Assembly: GCF_000380965.1 (NCBI RefSeq)
Contig: NZ_KB905548.1
Coordinates: forward strand, 124,001-188,000
DNA length: 64,000 bases
DNA from: Paenibacillus ginsengihumi DSM 21568
GTDB taxonomy: Bacteria; Bacillota; Bacilli; Paenibacillales; NBRC-103111
Direction: 5' to 3'
Shown: positions 41,201-48,386 of the stretch, piece by piece
Position numbering within the stretch: position 1 is the first letter of the stretch
Layout of the letters: each line of letters opens with the position of its first letter
Notes under the pieces: generated by a model
What the model saw: the letters and a program-made list of their open reading frames with translations, nothing else
What the model was told of the DNA's origin: nothing
The model's database searches: none
Translations under genes and position numbers: made by a program

Positions 41201-43505
41201 AAGCAATTTTACATTCGCCGTCTTCATTCAGCCGTGGAATTGGCACGCCCGCACGTCCGTCGACTATTTGTGGGCGTCGTATCACGCCGGGCTGGAGGCG
41301 GGCGATCTCGTCTATGCCGGCTATGCGGTCACCTATGTGATTCTTGTGCTCGATTTTATCGGGAAGCCCTTGCACGATCTGCTTGACGAAATGGAGCGGC
41401 TTACGCCTTTTTTGCGGCAGACGCAGAACCCGGACACGGCGCATATGATCGGCATGCTGCGTCGCGTCGTCTGGAACTTGACGGGCAGAAGCAGCCAGCC
41501 GCTCATCATCGGCGACAGCCCCGAGGAGGAAGCGGCGCGGCACGTAGCGCTGAAGGGCAGCCTGAACCAGGTCATTCTGCAAGTCTACTATATGAAGAAA
41601 ATGCTGCTCTATTATCTGCTCGGCGAATACGATGCCGCGTTCGACATGGCCGAAAAGTCCGAATCGGTCATCGGCGCCTCCTTCGGGCTGTTCCATGCGG
41701 CGGAGCATGCCTGCTTGTCGGCGCTCACCATCGCCGCGGTGCTGCCGCGGCATTACGGCGCGAAAAGGCGGAGGCTGATGCACGAATTATACGATCGCGA
41801 GCGGCGGCTTAAGCGGTGGGGGCTGCACGCTCCCGACAACTACCGGCATCTGTACCTGCTTGTCAAGGCGGAGCGGTGCCGGCTGCAGGGCCGCAGCAAG
41901 GAAGCGGAGCGGCACTACGAGGAGGCGGTGGCCGGGGCGGCGGGACAAGGCTACATCCAGTTCGCCGCCATCGGCGCGGAGCGGGCTGCCATTTTCAGCG
42001 AAGCGATGAAGCGCAGCCATGCGGCCAAATCGTTCATGACAGAAGCCTATAATCTGTATGTGCACTGGGGGGCGAAGGTGAAGAGCGATCAGCTGGAGCG
42101 GCTGTATCCGCACCTGCTGTACGCCCCGGCAATTCCCCGCGTCCGGCAAGCAACGACGACGGCGACGACCACGCTGTCGCATAACTCGCTCGATCTGGCT
42201 ACCGTCGTTACCGCCTCGCAGGCGATCTCCGAAGAGCTTGTGCTCGGGCGGCTGATCGAGAAGCTGATGACGATTTTGATGCAAAATACCGGTTCGACGC
42301 GGGGCGTGCTGATGATGAAGCAAAAAGGCGGGCTGTTCGTCGAAGCGGAAGCGGACACGGGGGAAGAAGAAGCGCTTAAGCCGGTGCGCCTGCTCGAGCC
42401 GGTCGATGTGCGCGACTTCGGCCGCGTCCCGCTGTCGATTATTTACCGCGCCGCCCGCACCTATGAGCATGTTGTCATCGGCGATGCGGCTCATGAGGGG
42501 ATTTTCGAGAACGACGCCTACATCGCGCGCTACAAGCCGCGTTCCGTCCTGTGCGCTCCCATCATGCACCAGGGGCAGCTCAATGCGCTGCTGTACTTGG
42601 AGAACCGGCTCGCTTCCCATGCGTATACCGAGGAGCGGCGCATGATCGTCGATATTTTGGCCGGACAGGCCGCGATCTCGATCGAGCATGCCAAGCTCGT
42701 TTCGCTGCTGGAGGAGAAGGTCAAGGAGCGCACGGACGAGGTGATCCGCATGGAGGAATCGCGCAGAAAGCTGCTGTCCAACATTTCCCACGATCTGCGC
42801 ACGCCGCTCACTTCCATACAAGGGTTTGTGGAAGCGATGCTGGACGGCGTCGTAACGGAGCCGGAAGCGAGGGACAAATACTTGCGCGTCATTCATTCCC
42901 GCGTCATCAGTATCCAGAGCCTGATGCAGGATCTGATTCAGCTGAGCAAGATGGAGTTGAGGCAGCTGCCGCTCAAAAGATCGGCGCACCCGGTTCCCGC
43001 GCTTGTGCGCTATTTGTACCAGAAGCACGAGCTGGACGCGGAAAAAGCCGGCATCGCTTACGAGCTGGCGCTTCATGAATCGCTGGAGCGAAGGGCAGGG
43101 CGGGACGAAGGAACGGAGCCGTGCGTAATGGTCGATGCGGAGCGGATCGGCCAGGTGTTCTCCAACCTGGTGTACAACGCGATCCGCCATACGCCCCGGG
43201 GGGGAAGCATCCGCATCTCGGCCAGGCTGGAAGCCGACGGCAGCAAGGTGCTGCTGCAGGTTGCCGATACCGGCTCGGGCATTGCGGACGAAGACCTTCC
43301 GTACATTTTCGACCGCTTCTACCGGGGGACCAAATCCCGCAGCTCCTCGGAGGGCGGGAGCGGGCTCGGGCTGTCCATCGCCAAGGAAATCATCCATTTG
43401 CACGACGGCCAGATTTGGGTAGAAAGCTGCGTCGGTCAAGGGAGCACGTTTTATTTTACGCTTCCCGTGACACGGTCGACCGAGCCGGCGCACGTCGTCC
43501 GTTGA
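38298..43505 (+). CDS. Ser/Thr kinase - AAA ATPase - GAF - histidine kinase fusion
   Basis: This 1735-residue cytosolic signalling protein joins several modules. A Hanks-type kinase (1-270) has the catalytic loop HKDIKPKN (HRD replaced by HKD), DFG and SPEQTGRMN. A PknK/MalT-like ATPase follows (Walker A GRAGIGKSS about 330; Walker B LVLFLDDLQWAD about 455). A long helical, TPR-like region runs to about 1260, then a GAF domain to about 1430, a HisKA domain with H1498 (SNISHDLRTPLTSIQ) and an HATPase domain (DTGSGIAD about 1657, GGSGLGLSIAKEI). It is complete without frameshift. No response regulator adjoins it, so the partner is elsewhere. Confidence 0.93.
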   Translation: MLANTDYELTERLHEGRSTVIYRARSRRTGERFIIKLLKSEHPLQVNASRLKKEYELMQGLHADGIVRPVELLPYLNGYALVLEDFGGDSLQQIIACRPFELAVFLDIAIQLVAIIGTLHRNKMIHKDIKPKNIIVHPETLRVKLTDFGIATRFAAELQEPIAPKELEGTLHYMSPEQTGRMNRTIDYRTDFYSLGATFYEMLTGNPPFQATEPLELIHCHIAKSPIPPYLVNEQVPKVVSDIVMKCLAKNAEDRYQSAYGLQADLERCLREYRIGGTVPEFPVASCDNKDVFHIPQQLYGRKEAFRRLCAAYDRTGYGERGCVLVSGRAGIGKSSLIQSMVKKVSLDRNLFLSGKFDKLQSHIPYYAVIRAFRGLVRQLASEDEEQVEEWTRKLRGSLKESLHVLTEVLPELEWLVGRQPAVSLPAADAKNRFHYAVLHFLQCFTEKSRLVLFLDDLQWADAGSLQLLHFLSLKASIPSLLIVGAYREEELASAHSLGWLVGELQRSGAAETIALAPLAAPHVEQLICDTLGCVASHARSLAAKVMEKTGGNPFFVKQFLTELVDRKLLRFDYGQGVWVWSEEDIAALKVTDYVIGFIGARLGRLSGETRRAVQLAASIGDPFDLPTASALLNAPEDAVLQALDEAMRAQLITPIGGGRFAFLHDKIKEYCYFSLSAEERTCAHLRLAKLLLKEREASGTDDSLFALVHHYSLCLDALVSREERELVAGLMRSAGHKAKASAAFASASEYFANGIRLLGSACFEERYELAYGLHLGLLEASFLNGRFEEAIELFGWLKEQARSAADRAAAYTVMVNMYTQMGQHETAVRIGMEGLAESFGIRLTNRPGRFDLIKAVVPIRSRMAIKKIDAQKPPFARTQEKTEALLKLMMDTSTPAYFTDSSLYLQIMLRIVSLSLRYGCFPESSNAFNAYGLLLGSGFGQYSKGYEMGRLGLALSERFQHPALRCKSNFTFAVFIQPWNWHARTSVDYLWASYHAGLEAGDLVYAGYAVTYVILVLDFIGKPLHDLLDEMERLTPFLRQTQNPDTAHMIGMLRRVVWNLTGRSSQPLIIGDSPEEEAARHVALKGSLNQVILQVYYMKKMLLYYLLGEYDAAFDMAEKSESVIGASFGLFHAAEHACLSALTIAAVLPRHYGAKRRRLMHELYDRERRLKRWGLHAPDNYRHLYLLVKAERCRLQGRSKEAERHYEEAVAGAAGQGYIQFAAIGAERAAIFSEAMKRSHAAKSFMTEAYNLYVHWGAKVKSDQLERLYPHLLYAPAIPRVRQATTTATTTLSHNSLDLATVVTASQAISEELVLGRLIEKLMTILMQNTGSTRGVLMMKQKGGLFVEAEADTGEEEALKPVRLLEPVDVRDFGRVPLSIIYRAARTYEHVVIGDAAHEGIFENDAYIARYKPRSVLCAPIMHQGQLNALLYLENRLASHAYTEERRMIVDILAGQAAISIEHAKLVSLLEEKVKERTDEVIRMEESRRKLLSNISHDLRTPLTSIQGFVEAMLDGVVTEPEARDKYLRVIHSRVISIQSLMQDLIQLSKMELRQLPLKRSAHPVPALVRYLYQKHELDAEKAGIAYELALHESLERRAGRDEGTEPCVMVDAERIGQVFSNLVYNAIRHTPRGGSIRISARLEADGSKVLLQVADTGSGIADEDLPYIFDRFYRGTKSRSSSEGGSGLGLSIAKEIIHLHDGQIWVESCVGQGSTFYFTLPVTRSTEPAHVVR

Positions 43506-43761
43506 CCTTGGATAAAAGCAGAATCGTGCATAAAGACAGCGGTTTCACCTCTTTATCCGATGAGCGGCGGCATAGAGAGTGCGCGGCTCGTCGCCGTGCG
43601 AGCCGCGCGACAAGCTGCCCGGCTCGCTCGGCGCCTGCTTGCGCTAGTTCATTTCGATCCTTCGCCGGCTTCGTGCCGGAGGGAGGATTTTTTTGTGGTG
43701 ATAGACCGGGATGCCTCCCCTCATGCGAACATTCGGGACAGTCCCTTAACGCGCTTACGGC

Positions 43762-44187
43762 TCATTGCCGGGCAGCGCTGCGCTCGAAAGCGACGATCCA
43801 ATCGCCCTGCACGGCCGCGTATCCGGCGTCTCCTTCGACGAGGAGGCCGTACAAGCCTTTGACATCCAAATATTCCTTCCGTTCGCCATTGTCGAACTCC
43901 AGTGTAATGTAATAATACGTGCGCGACGAATGCATCGGATGCATCGTGCCGTTCGCCTGGTGGTGCATGTTGGTATGCGTCCGAACGTCCATCCGTTTGG
44001 CCACGACCCGGGCGTATACGGATTCTCGCGGCGAGCTGGCGTTTTTGACGTAGCGGGCGCCGTTCAGGATCAACCCGCCGATGACGATGACGAAGACAAT
44101 TCCGATCAAGATCGGGACAAATGTAAACATCACATCCCCCATACCTCCGAACGGGGACGATGGAAACGGATCGAAAGAAACATTCAT
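43762..44187 (-). CDS. DUF2500 family membrane protein
   Basis: The roughly 141-residue protein has one N-terminal membrane helix (VPILIGIVFVIVIGGLILNG) followed by a beta-rich domain (YARVVAKRMDVRTH, YYYITLEFDNGERKEYLDVKGLYGLLVEGDAG), the DUF2500 pattern. ATG 44187 is eight bases from GAGGA; ATG 44193 is also in frame. Function unknown. The 43506-43761 gap before the kinase end contains a GC hairpin (CGCGGCTCG / CGAGCCGCG) and no gene. Confidence 0.85.
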   Translation of the reverse strand: MNVSFDPFPSSPFGGMGDVMFTFVPILIGIVFVIVIGGLILNGARYVKNASSPRESVYARVVAKRMDVRTHTNMHHQANGTMHPMHSSRTYYYITLEFDNGERKEYLDVKGLYGLLVEGDAGYAAVQGDWIVAFERSAARQ

Positions 44188-44333
44188 AGGCATCTTCCTC
44201 TGTCATGGATATATTGTCATTACGCAAGCAGCGTCTTTTCGTTTCGGAAAATTGTGGGAAAATGCATTTGTAATTGTGACAATTTTGGAGTAATATATCT
44301 CATGTTATTTCGAAATAGGGGAGATTTCGTCAA

Positions 44334-45200
44334 ATGGCAAAGACGCACAAGAAGCTTACGCTTGGGGATTTTTTGAAACGGTTTATTTTCATTACGCTCG
44401 GCGCAGTATTGATGGCCGTCGCCCTGGAGCTGTTCCTCGTTCCGAATCAGGTCATCGACGGCGGGATTACGGGCATATCCATCGTCTTGTCCGCCATAAC
44501 ACCGGTACCGCTCGGCCTCTTTATTTTCCTCATCAACATTCCGTTTCTGCTGGTCGGCTACAAGCAAATCGGCAAAACATTCGCCTTCTCCACGCTGTAC
44601 GGCATCGCCCTGATGTCCTTAACGACCCTATGGCTGCATCATGCGGAGCCTTTTACGAACGAAAAAATATTGGCCGTTCTGTTCGGCGGCTTGCTCCTCG
44701 GCCTCGGCGTCGGGATGGTCATCCGCTTCGGAGGCTCGCTGGACGGCACAGAGATCGTCGCCATCCTGCTGTCCAAGAAGATGCGGATTCCCGTCGGGCA
44801 AATCATCATGTTCATCAATGTGTTCATCTTCATCATCGCCGGCTTCGTGTTCGGCTGGGATTCGGCGATGTATTCCATCTTCGCGTATTATATCGCGTCC
44901 AAAGTAATGGATATCGTAGTCGAAGGCTTGGACGAGTCGAAATCGGTCACTATTATATCGAACGAATACGAGGAGATTGCGGAGGCAATCACGAACCGGC
45001 TCGGGCGGAATTCGACGTTCCTGTACGCCAGAGGCGGCTATTCCAAAGAAGATACGCAGATGATCTACTGCGTCGTCACCCGCCTGGAGGTCGCCAAGCT
45101 CAAAGCGATCGTTCAAGAGATCGACAGCAAGGCGTTCATTTCGGTGCAACACGTCGCCGACGTCATGGGCGGAAGCTTCGAGAAGAAGAGCATTCATTAA
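44334..45200 (+). CDS. YitT family membrane protein
   Basis: The 288-residue protein has five to six N-terminal membrane helices (DUF161/YitT_membrane: LGAVLMAVALELFLVPNQVIDGGITGISIVLS) and a cytosolic C-terminal DUF2179 domain (SVTIISNEYEEIAEAI, MIYCVVTRLEVAKLK). Such proteins are widespread in Bacillota; transport function is suspected but unproven. ATG 44334 follows AGGGGAGATTTCGTCAA. A terminator is at 45339-45362. Confidence 0.92.
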   Translation: MAKTHKKLTLGDFLKRFIFITLGAVLMAVALELFLVPNQVIDGGITGISIVLSAITPVPLGLFIFLINIPFLLVGYKQIGKTFAFSTLYGIALMSLTTLWLHHAEPFTNEKILAVLFGGLLLGLGVGMVIRFGGSLDGTEIVAILLSKKMRIPVGQIIMFINVFIFIIAGFVFGWDSAMYSIFAYYIASKVMDIVVEGLDESKSVTIISNEYEEIAEAITNRLGRNSTFLYARGGYSKEDTQMIYCVVTRLEVAKLKAIVQEIDSKAFISVQHVADVMGGSFEKKSIH

Positions 45201-45338
45201 AAATGGTTCCTGGACGATGCCCGCAGCGCCGTGTAGCGGCTGCCGTCGCCAAAGTCAGTTCAGGCACGGCTATCCGTTGGTCTTGCCGGACATGTCCCGC
45301 ATGCCGCAAAAGCGCCTGAGGCTCCGCGCAGGGCAGTT

Positions 45339-45362
45339 AAGCCCTAGCGGGGCTTTTTTTTT
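45339..45362 (+). terminator. Terminator after YitT gene
   Basis: AGCCC-TAGC-GGGGCT is followed by nine T residues. Confidence 0.8.
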
Positions 45363-45590
45363 CGCGGCTGCTTGGCTCCAGCTTTGCGGATCATATACAG
45401 CCTGCCGAATGGGCTGTAATCGGGAAGCATAGCGGCGCCAGGGCGCGATCCGGGGACCGGGGAGCTTGCGGGCGGCAGCGAGCGCTTGGAGACCGCACGC
45501 AAATGGATTCGCGCTCGTCGAACAGCCGGAGCTTGCGGATGCGCTTTGCGCGAAAACGTCCAAGAGCAAGTTCGGCGAAGCTTGAAAATC

Positions 45591-45623
45591 GGCAGGCCCG
45601 CGACCGCTCATCGCGGGCCTGCC
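45591..45623 (-). terminator. Terminator of GreA/GreB-like gene
   Basis: A perfect 13-bp stem (GGCAGGCCCGCGA with TCGCGGGCCTGCC) around seven bases, followed on the minus strand by GATTTTC, 18 bp after the stop codon. Confidence 0.8.
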
Positions 45624-45640
45624 GTCATGAAGCGAAGCGG

Positions 45641-46081
45641 TTAGTCATCCTGAATATAATGAATATCGATCGATTTGATCAGCACCTCAAGCTCTCCGTC
45701 GGGGGCCTTAACCTTCACGGTGTCCGACGGCGAAGCAAGCAGCAGCTGGCGGCCGAGCGGGGAGAGGAACGAAATATGCCCGCAGTCGATATCCATTTGC
45801 TCCGGCAAACATATCGTGTACGATTCGCGGCTGCCGTCCGACACATATTCGATCGTCACCGTGCTGCCGATCAGCACGAACGGCGCCTCGAAGGAGCCGG
45901 CCGCCTGCTCCTGCTGCCCTATAAGCCCCTCGACAGCGGAAGTATATCGGTCGACGAACTGCAGGAACTGGCTCCGCTCGCGCCCGGGCGACGGAAAATA
46001 TTTATCCGCCCATTGCTCCTTGCGCTCATCCAGCAAGGTCAGCTGCGAGATGTAATACGTTTTCCAATCTTGCTGCATCAT
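45641..46081 (-). CDS. GreA/GreB C-terminal domain protein
   Basis: The 146-residue protein carries the FKBP-like GreA/B C-terminal domain (VLIGSTVTIEYVSDGSRESYTI, CGHISFLSPLGRQLLLASPSDTVKV), which binds RNA polymerase. The N-terminal part (about 60 residues) is too short and not clearly coiled coil, and lacks an evident acidic tip, so true transcript-cleavage activity is doubtful. The ATG at 46081 is six bases from AGGAGG; a second ATG follows directly. Confidence 0.85.
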   Translation of the reverse strand: MMQQDWKTYYISQLTLLDERKEQWADKYFPSPGRERSQFLQFVDRYTSAVEGLIGQQEQAAGSFEAPFVLIGSTVTIEYVSDGSRESYTICLPEQMDIDCGHISFLSPLGRQLLLASPSDTVKVKAPDGELEVLIKSIDIHYIQDD

Positions 46082-46159
46082 GCAAAACCTCCTGTTATGT
46101 CATTTTTTTGGAGATGGCTCATCCTGGAGGATGAACAACGATAAGCGTTTTCTTGATCG

Positions 46160-46398
46160 ACGCCTATGCCCGCTGGCGCAGCACCATCAAAAGATGAAAA
46201 AGGGCCGCGGGTCCGGGGCTATTTTCAAGATAGACGCCCATGCCGCCGGCGCAGCACCATCAGAAGATGAAAACGGGCCGCCCGCCCTGGGGGCTATTTT
46301 CAAGATAGACGCCTATGACGAGCGCTTCCTAGCGTCATCGGTCGTCACCTGCGGTATTGAAAAATCAGCTTATAGATAAAGCTGATTTTTCAAGATAC
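46160..46398 (+). repeat. Composite of REP-like modules (B-B-A)
   Basis: Two family B modules (GCAGCACCATCAGAAGATGAAAA then GGGCTATTTTCAAGATAG in pieces) at 46160-46240 and 46241-46300 are followed by one family A unit (46300-46398) with the hairpin AAAAATCAGCTTATAG/ATAAAGCTGATTTTT. The modules share the junction TTTTCAAGATAGACGCC. Confidence 0.8.
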
Positions 46399-46474
46399 CT
46401 GAAAAAATAATACATAGTATGATGAAAGCGGATTCTTTGAATCGCCGCGCGCCGCGCGTCTTGGCAAAAGCGAC

Positions 46475-46531
46475 TTAATGGCAAGCGCGAAGTACGGCCG
46501 CCATTCGGCGAGCCGAGATGCAGAGGGGCAT
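46475..46531 (-). CDS. 18-residue ORF with strong ribosome binding site, after structured leader
   Basis: AAAGGAGGTG (46546-46537) lies seven bases (counted from AGGAGG) before an ATG at 46531 that encodes MPLCISARRMAAVLRACH and stops at 46475. The ribosome binding site is the best in this stretch, so translation is likely, but the peptide has no known family. It could be a leader peptide or a small regulatory peptide. It lies about 230 bp after a near-consensus promoter and two tandem hairpin modules. Confidence 0.35.
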   Translation of the reverse strand: MPLCISARRMAAVLRACH

Positions 46532-46557
46532 GGCCTCACCTCCTTTACAGCGCAAAT

Positions 46558-46586
46558 TTGGATGTAGATTACATTAAATGTAAAAT
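46558..46586 (+). promoter_or_regulatory. Possible opposing promoter overlapping palindrome 1
   Basis: TTGGAT (46558-46563), a 17-bp spacer and TAAAAT (46581-46586) form a fair promoter on the plus strand. The palindrome TACATTAAATGTA (46570-46582) overlaps its -10 region. Its transcript would run through both hairpins and end at the T-tract after 46746. Confidence 0.4.
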
Positions 46587-46746
46587 TACCCTGAAATGAA
46601 CGAAAGGCACTTCGCAGAATCGCCTGCGAAATGCCTGTATAGTCATGAGAAAATATAACAGCTGATCAAATGAAATACATTAAATGTAAAATTCGGCCAA
46701 AAGCAAGGAAGGCACTTCGTTTGCACGATGACAAACGAAATGCCTT
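46570..46746. ncRNA. Two tandem palindrome-plus-hairpin modules (possible structured RNA)
   Basis: Module 1 has the palindrome TACATTAAATGTA (46570-46582) and hairpin AGGCACTTCGCAG / CTGCGAAATGCCT (46605-46636). Module 2 repeats this 106 bp further: palindrome 46676-46688 and hairpin AAGGCACTTCGTTTG / CAAACGAAATGCCTT (46709-46746). The stem sequences differ in the upper part but stay paired (CGCAG/CTGCG versus CGTTTG/CAAACG), which supports selection for RNA structure. On the plus strand, module 2 is followed by AACCTTTTT, a terminator-like end. Confidence 0.5.
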
Positions 46747-46768
46747 AACCTTTTTGCAAATTAAGATC

Positions 46769-46797
46769 ATTATCTCACCGTCAATGTAAATTGTCAA
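46769..46797 (-). promoter_or_regulatory. Near-consensus minus-strand promoter
   Basis: TTGACA (46797-46792), exactly 17 bp, then GATAAT (46774-46769). It drives transcription through the two hairpin modules toward the 18-codon ORF. Confidence 0.75.
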
Positions 46798-46799
46798 GA

Positions 46800-47422
46800 T
46801 GAGGCAGAACTGGCGGGGAAGAGCAGGCAGCCTCCGGCCAATGCGGCCGCAGCGCGCGACGAACGGATACGGGGGCGGACAGTAGCCGACATGTTCCCAT
46901 TTCTTTGCAAATCTTTTCAGCCAACAAGCGCATGCTTCTCAAACGGCAGGCGCTTGCGCCAGAAGGGGTAACGAACGCACGCCGCGTTTTCAAGCTGCTC
47001 GCCGCCGCCATCGCGGACGGTACGGGGACGATGCGAGTCTATGTGGCCGGTTGGAGTTTCGCGGATACAAGGGATAATCGGAAGCAATCAACGGCAATCG
47101 CTTAGGACGATGCTCGTGCGACTGCCATGCAATCCGCTGGCTCACGCGCTGCGTGGCGCTTCCGCTGCCGGATGCTGCTGTGCGGCGCTTTCCAGCTCTG
47201 GTGCGCCTATGCATCCCGGAGCATCGAGGAACATAAGAATAGCTGTCCTTGCCAGGATGAGCGGCTGCGCTTTAGCGGTCGTTTTTGGGTACAGACCTGG
47301 TCATTGCGGGTTCGGGTTCTGGCAACGGTCCACCCAACGCGAAACCGCTGGCATGGCCTCAAGCAGTATAAACCGCGGGCTAAAAGCGGGTCTTCTTAAG
47401 CTTCTGAACCACAATATTATTT
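46800..47422. other. Long intergenic stretch, no gene supported
   Basis: Open frames here are short, overlap on both strands, and lack ribosome binding sites or family resemblance. I see no repeat or RNA structure. Confidence 0.5.
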
Positions 47423-47607
47423 CTAACGCTTGGGACAAACGCTATTTTGCCGAATTGAGCACTTTTTAAAATGTAACGAAACTGGGCAGCGCTATTTTGT
47501 CCGAAACGCTGCATCGGGTCGCCCAAAATGCGGAATAAGGCTGTCCGCAAGCGTAAGAATGTCAAGCCGATCCGTTTAGGCTAAATAAGCTTTATGGCCA
47601 GCGTTAG
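47423..47607 (+). repeat. MITE-like family M element, copy 2 (185 bp)
   Basis: Starts CTAACGCT and ends AGCGTTAG, an 8-bp terminal inverted repeat. Internal blocks ACAAACGCTATTTTGC, TTTTTAAAATGTAACGAAAC, CGCTATTTTGTCCGAAACGCT, AAAATGC, AAGGCTG and TAAATAAGCT align with 59719-59904. No ORF inside. Confidence 0.8.
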
Positions 47608-48103
47608 CTAAGCGAAACATGAAGCGAGGTCTTGCGAAGCGGCGATCCATCCCCGGCAGCTCGGGTCCGCTGCGATTACGATCGCGAATGCCGGCGACGA
47701 CTCGTTTGCCGCGATCCGGAAGCGAGCCGCAGGTTATGGCACCCTTCCCTTTCAGGGCGCCTTTCCGCGGCTTCTTTAACAGACAAGCAGCTTAAAGCTA
47801 TTTTTCCGTTCTCCGGCACCGGAATGCTGCGATTTCCTGGAACCTATTCGGCCTCAGCTGCTTTCCGTACTTGGCCGCAAGCCGCGCCCAAAGTTCCAGG
47901 ATGCTCCTTGCGAGGATGAGCGGCCACGGCTTAGCGCAAGCGGATCGGCCGGGACGGCGAGGAGAAGGCGGGGCATGCCGTGCGGATGGCGATCGCCTAC
48001 GTGCATGAGGCGTTGCGGGCCGGATCGAAGCGGCCGCCCGGGAGGCGCTCGCTTCGCTGGCGGCCGGCGACGGGCTGCGTCCAGTGCGAAATGAAACGTT
48101 AAA
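47608..48103. other. Intergenic stretch with a possible gene remnant
   Basis: No intact gene. In 47943-48090 a frame reads GRDGEEKAGHAVRMAIAYVHEALRAG in pieces, which looks like the end of an enzyme (kinase-like C-terminal helices) and is followed by the terminator 48104-48128, but no start or body remains. A decayed gene is possible. Confidence 0.3.
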
Positions 48104-48128
48104 AAAGACACCCGACGAAGGTGTCTTT
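48104..48128 (+). terminator. Terminator without an intact upstream gene
   Basis: AAAGACACC-CGACGAA-GGTGTCTTT, with A-rich and T-rich flanks, could work in both directions. It may have belonged to the decayed gene before it. Confidence 0.6.
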
Positions 48129-48386
48129 AACTATTAACGTATATCGTAATGCAGAACTCGTATATCGGCGACAGGGAACTTCCATTTCCGGGTGCCATCA
48201 AATAGAGGGGGGCCATTGTCGGCTCCCTATAATCTTATTATAAACAAAGCGGCAGGATAAGTCTATATTTTTTGCCTGGATTTAGGTATGTTTATTCGTG
48301 CTGTCATACTAAACCATTATTGAATAAAAGGGAGAGGATGAACCATCGTCGAGCTCTACCGAAGTTTTCGCGAGGCGGCGTGCATA

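Larger units (their letters stand above)
45201..45640. other. Intergenic region between convergent genes, two terminators
   Basis: Beyond the two terminators (45339-45362 plus strand; 45591-45623 minus strand) no gene, promoter or repeat was recognised. Confidence 0.6.

Noticed and set aside
41787-43493. A 568-codon minus-strand frame opposite the large kinase
   Set aside because: Shadow of a high-GC coding region; no domain resemblance and histidine/arginine-rich composition typical of antisense frames.
43570-43640. GC-rich hairpin after the kinase considered as terminator
   Set aside because: No T-tract follows on either strand.
47943-48090. Possible enzyme C-terminus before a terminator
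   Set aside because: Only a short stretch looks protein-like and no start or body exists; kept only as a low-confidence remnant note, not a gene.
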